This document shows, in pieces, positions 4,749 through 5,508 of a stretch of 5,508 bases of DNA. The notes under the pieces were generated by a model. The model saw nothing but the letters and a program-made list of their open reading frames with translations, made no database searches and was not told the origin of the DNA. The DNA is from Planctomycetota bacterium (GTDB taxonomy: Bacteria > Planctomycetota > Phycisphaerae > UBA1845), in the NCBI GenBank assembly GCA_022566435.1, contig JADFIX010000335.1, positions 1-5,508 of the forward strand, read 5' to 3'. Position numbers and translations under genes: made by a program. Within the stretch, counting starts at the first letter, position 1; every line of letters begins with the position of its first letter.

Positions 4749-5507
4749 AAAGGCTTCGTTCGCCTCGGCGCCCGCCACCGTTACCCGCAGGGCGTTGGGC
4801 AGGCCGTAGGCCGTGACGCGGCGGGTGATCAGCCCCCGCTCGGTGAGGAACGCGTCCGCGTCCTCCGCCGAGCGGCCGGGCTCGTCGGGGAAGTGGATCA
4901 GCACGAAGTTCGCCACGCTCGGCGTGACAGTGAGGCCGAGCGCCCTTGCCCCATCCGTGAGCTTGGGCAGCCATTCGGCATTGTGCGCGGCGGCGGCGGC
5001 CACATGCGCCTCGTCGGCGATGGCCGCCGCCCCCGCCGCGATGGCGGGACCCGAGACGTTGAACGGCCCCCGGATCCGGTTCACCGCGTCCGCGACAGCG
5101 GCGGGGGCGAGCATCCAGCCGATCCGCACGGCGGCGAGGCCGTAGATCTTCGAGAAGGTCCGCGTCATCACGACGTTCTCGGCCTCGAGGGCGAGTTCGA
5201 GCCCGGCCGTGTAGTCGTTCGCCCGCACGTATTCCGCGTAGGCCCCGTCGATGACGAGGAGGACGTGAGCGGGCAGCCCGGCATAGAGCCGGCGGATCTC
5301 GCTGAAGGGCAGGTAGGTGCCGGTCGGGTTGCTCGGGTTCGTCACGTAGACGATCCGCGTGCGCTCCGTGACGCGGGCGAGGATGGCTTCGACATCCGTC
5401 GTCGCGCGGGTTATGAGGTGCCCGACCGGGTTTTTGTCGAAATAGGACGCATCCATCGACTGGAGGTGTCGAAAGATGTCCATGCGCAGGTCGAAAACGA
5501 CTCGCTG
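4257..5507 (-). CDS. Chimeric frame: ABC exporter + HisC + serine recombinase pieces
   Basis: A single frame stays open from the right edge to TGA 4259-4257 (416 residues; numbering here starts from the internal Met at 5483). Residues from the edge to about 32 are an ABC exporter membrane-domain segment, about 33-245 are histidinol-phosphate aminotransferase from its middle to its C-terminus, and about 246-408 are the C-terminus of a planctomycete-type serine recombinase. I know of no natural protein with this order, and none of the parts is complete: there is no ABC ATPase, no HisC N-terminus, no recombinase catalytic serine domain. The product is unlikely to work as any of the three. Either DNA from different sources was joined in vitro or in assembly, or it is a real rearranged pseudogene. 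Automatic annotation would probably label it an aminotransferase. Confidence 0.85.
   Translation of the reverse strand, partial: QRVVFDLRMDIFRHLQSMDASYFDKNPVGHLITRATTDVEAILARVTERTRIVYVTNPSNPTGTYLPFSEIRRLYAGLPAHVLLVIDGAYAEYVRANDYTAGLELALEAENVVMTRTFSKIYGLAAVRIGWMLAPAAVADAVNRIRGPFNVSGPAIAAGAAAIADEAHVAAAAAHNAEWLPKLTDGARALGLTVTPSVANFVLIHFPDEPGRSAEDADAFLTERGLITRRVTAYGLPNALRVTVAGAEANEAFRDLAVDSDEFSRLIRTLISRIVVYPVRLVDGGNLELRARFLLNLVPIVPDMKHIQGMEQVVRRWLRVDLFDPPQREEFRASVMTEKAKNEGRQRRLNQHQIAAKLGITHTAVQRAAALQRKMDRLGVTDAYQIVTEPPEDFTKLRRHKHPRFRFEPLPFVEIY
4749..5392 (-). pseudogene. hisC: Histidinol-phosphate aminotransferase, N-terminally truncated
   Basis: Residues about 31-245 are the middle and end of a class I/II aminotransferase of the HisC type. 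Visible PLP-site residues are NPSNPTG (49-55, Asn52), VIDGAY (Asp79, Tyr82), TFSK (Lys112, the Schiff-base lysine), Arg120, and ALRVTV (Arg233, carboxylate binding). Spacing Lys112 to Arg120 equals that of E. coli HisC. The enzyme transfers an amino group from glutamate to imidazole-acetol phosphate in histidine synthesis. The first 135 or so residues of a normal protein of about 360 are missing. The wording ([26 protein letters not shown]) and very high GC (83% in 4981-5040, 72% in 5041-5100) suggest an alphaproteobacterial source, unlike the flanks (about 48-60%). Confidence 0.85.
5386..5507 (-). pseudogene. ABC exporter membrane-domain fragment
   Basis: About 40 residues ([41 protein letters not shown] in two stretches from the window edge) match the conserved segment of ABC exporter membrane domains: a helix entering the first intracellular loop, then the YFD-x-NPVG-x-L-x-TR-x3-D signature before the next span. 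This is the region that touches the ATPase domain in MsbA-type exporters. The homology stops at about 5386-5395, where HisC sequence begins. The upstream part of the gene may continue beyond the window. GC is moderate: 58% in 5401-5460 by my count. Confidence 0.82.
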
Positions 5508-5508
5508 G

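Noticed and set aside
1..5508. CRISPR array, tRNA or rRNA gene, toxin-antitoxin pair or insertion-sequence ends
   Set aside because: I found no regularly spaced repeats, no tRNA-like cloverleaf and no paired terminal inverted repeats; the small genes do not match a toxin-antitoxin family I know.

Overview
The window most likely comes from a planctomycete (Planctomycetota). The evidence is a DUF1257 (Ycf35-like) gene followed by a DUF2997 gene, a sigma-region-4-like helix-turn-helix protein, several very short proteins of a style I associate with planctomycete genomes, and the C-terminal part of a planctomycete-type serine recombinase. Apart from the cupin fragment at the left edge, every gene I can support is on the minus strand, so the text below follows transcription from high to low coordinates.

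Right end (4257-5507). One uninterrupted reading frame joins pieces of three unrelated families: part of the membrane domain of an ABC exporter, the C-terminal two thirds of histidinol-phosphate aminotransferase (HisC), and the C-terminal part of a serine recombinase. The HisC piece is much richer in GC than its flanks. This is the strangest object in the window. It may be an assembly or amplification chimera, or a fusion pseudogene. A good rho-independent terminator (4177-4211) follows it, and then a small helical protein of 58 residues with its own strong ribosome binding site.

Middle (2128-3959). About 390 bases without a supported gene lead to a GC-rich element (3524-3569) in which one arm can pair with either of two partners. 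The sigma-like DNA-binding protein (2844-3488) starts 36 bases beyond it. A weakly supported small reading frame follows, then about 370 bases in which I see no convincing gene.

Left (243-2127). Six short genes all read leftwards: a 59-residue and a 58-residue protein overlapping by ATGA, a terminator-like hairpin, a 67-residue single-span membrane protein overlapping a coiled-coil lipoprotein, then DUF1257 and DUF2997, again overlapping by ATGA. Nearly every one has a textbook Shine-Dalgarno sequence, which makes these small frames believable. This looks like an accessory operon. The AAA ATPase that I would expect near DUF1257/DUF2997 is not in the window. A convergent, 5'-truncated cupin gene (2-217) ends 25 bases away.

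The function of the left cluster is not known to me. The presence of a regulator-like protein, a membrane-anchored coiled-coil lipoprotein and the Ycf35/DUF2997 pair suggests one coordinated module, but that is inference from gene order.
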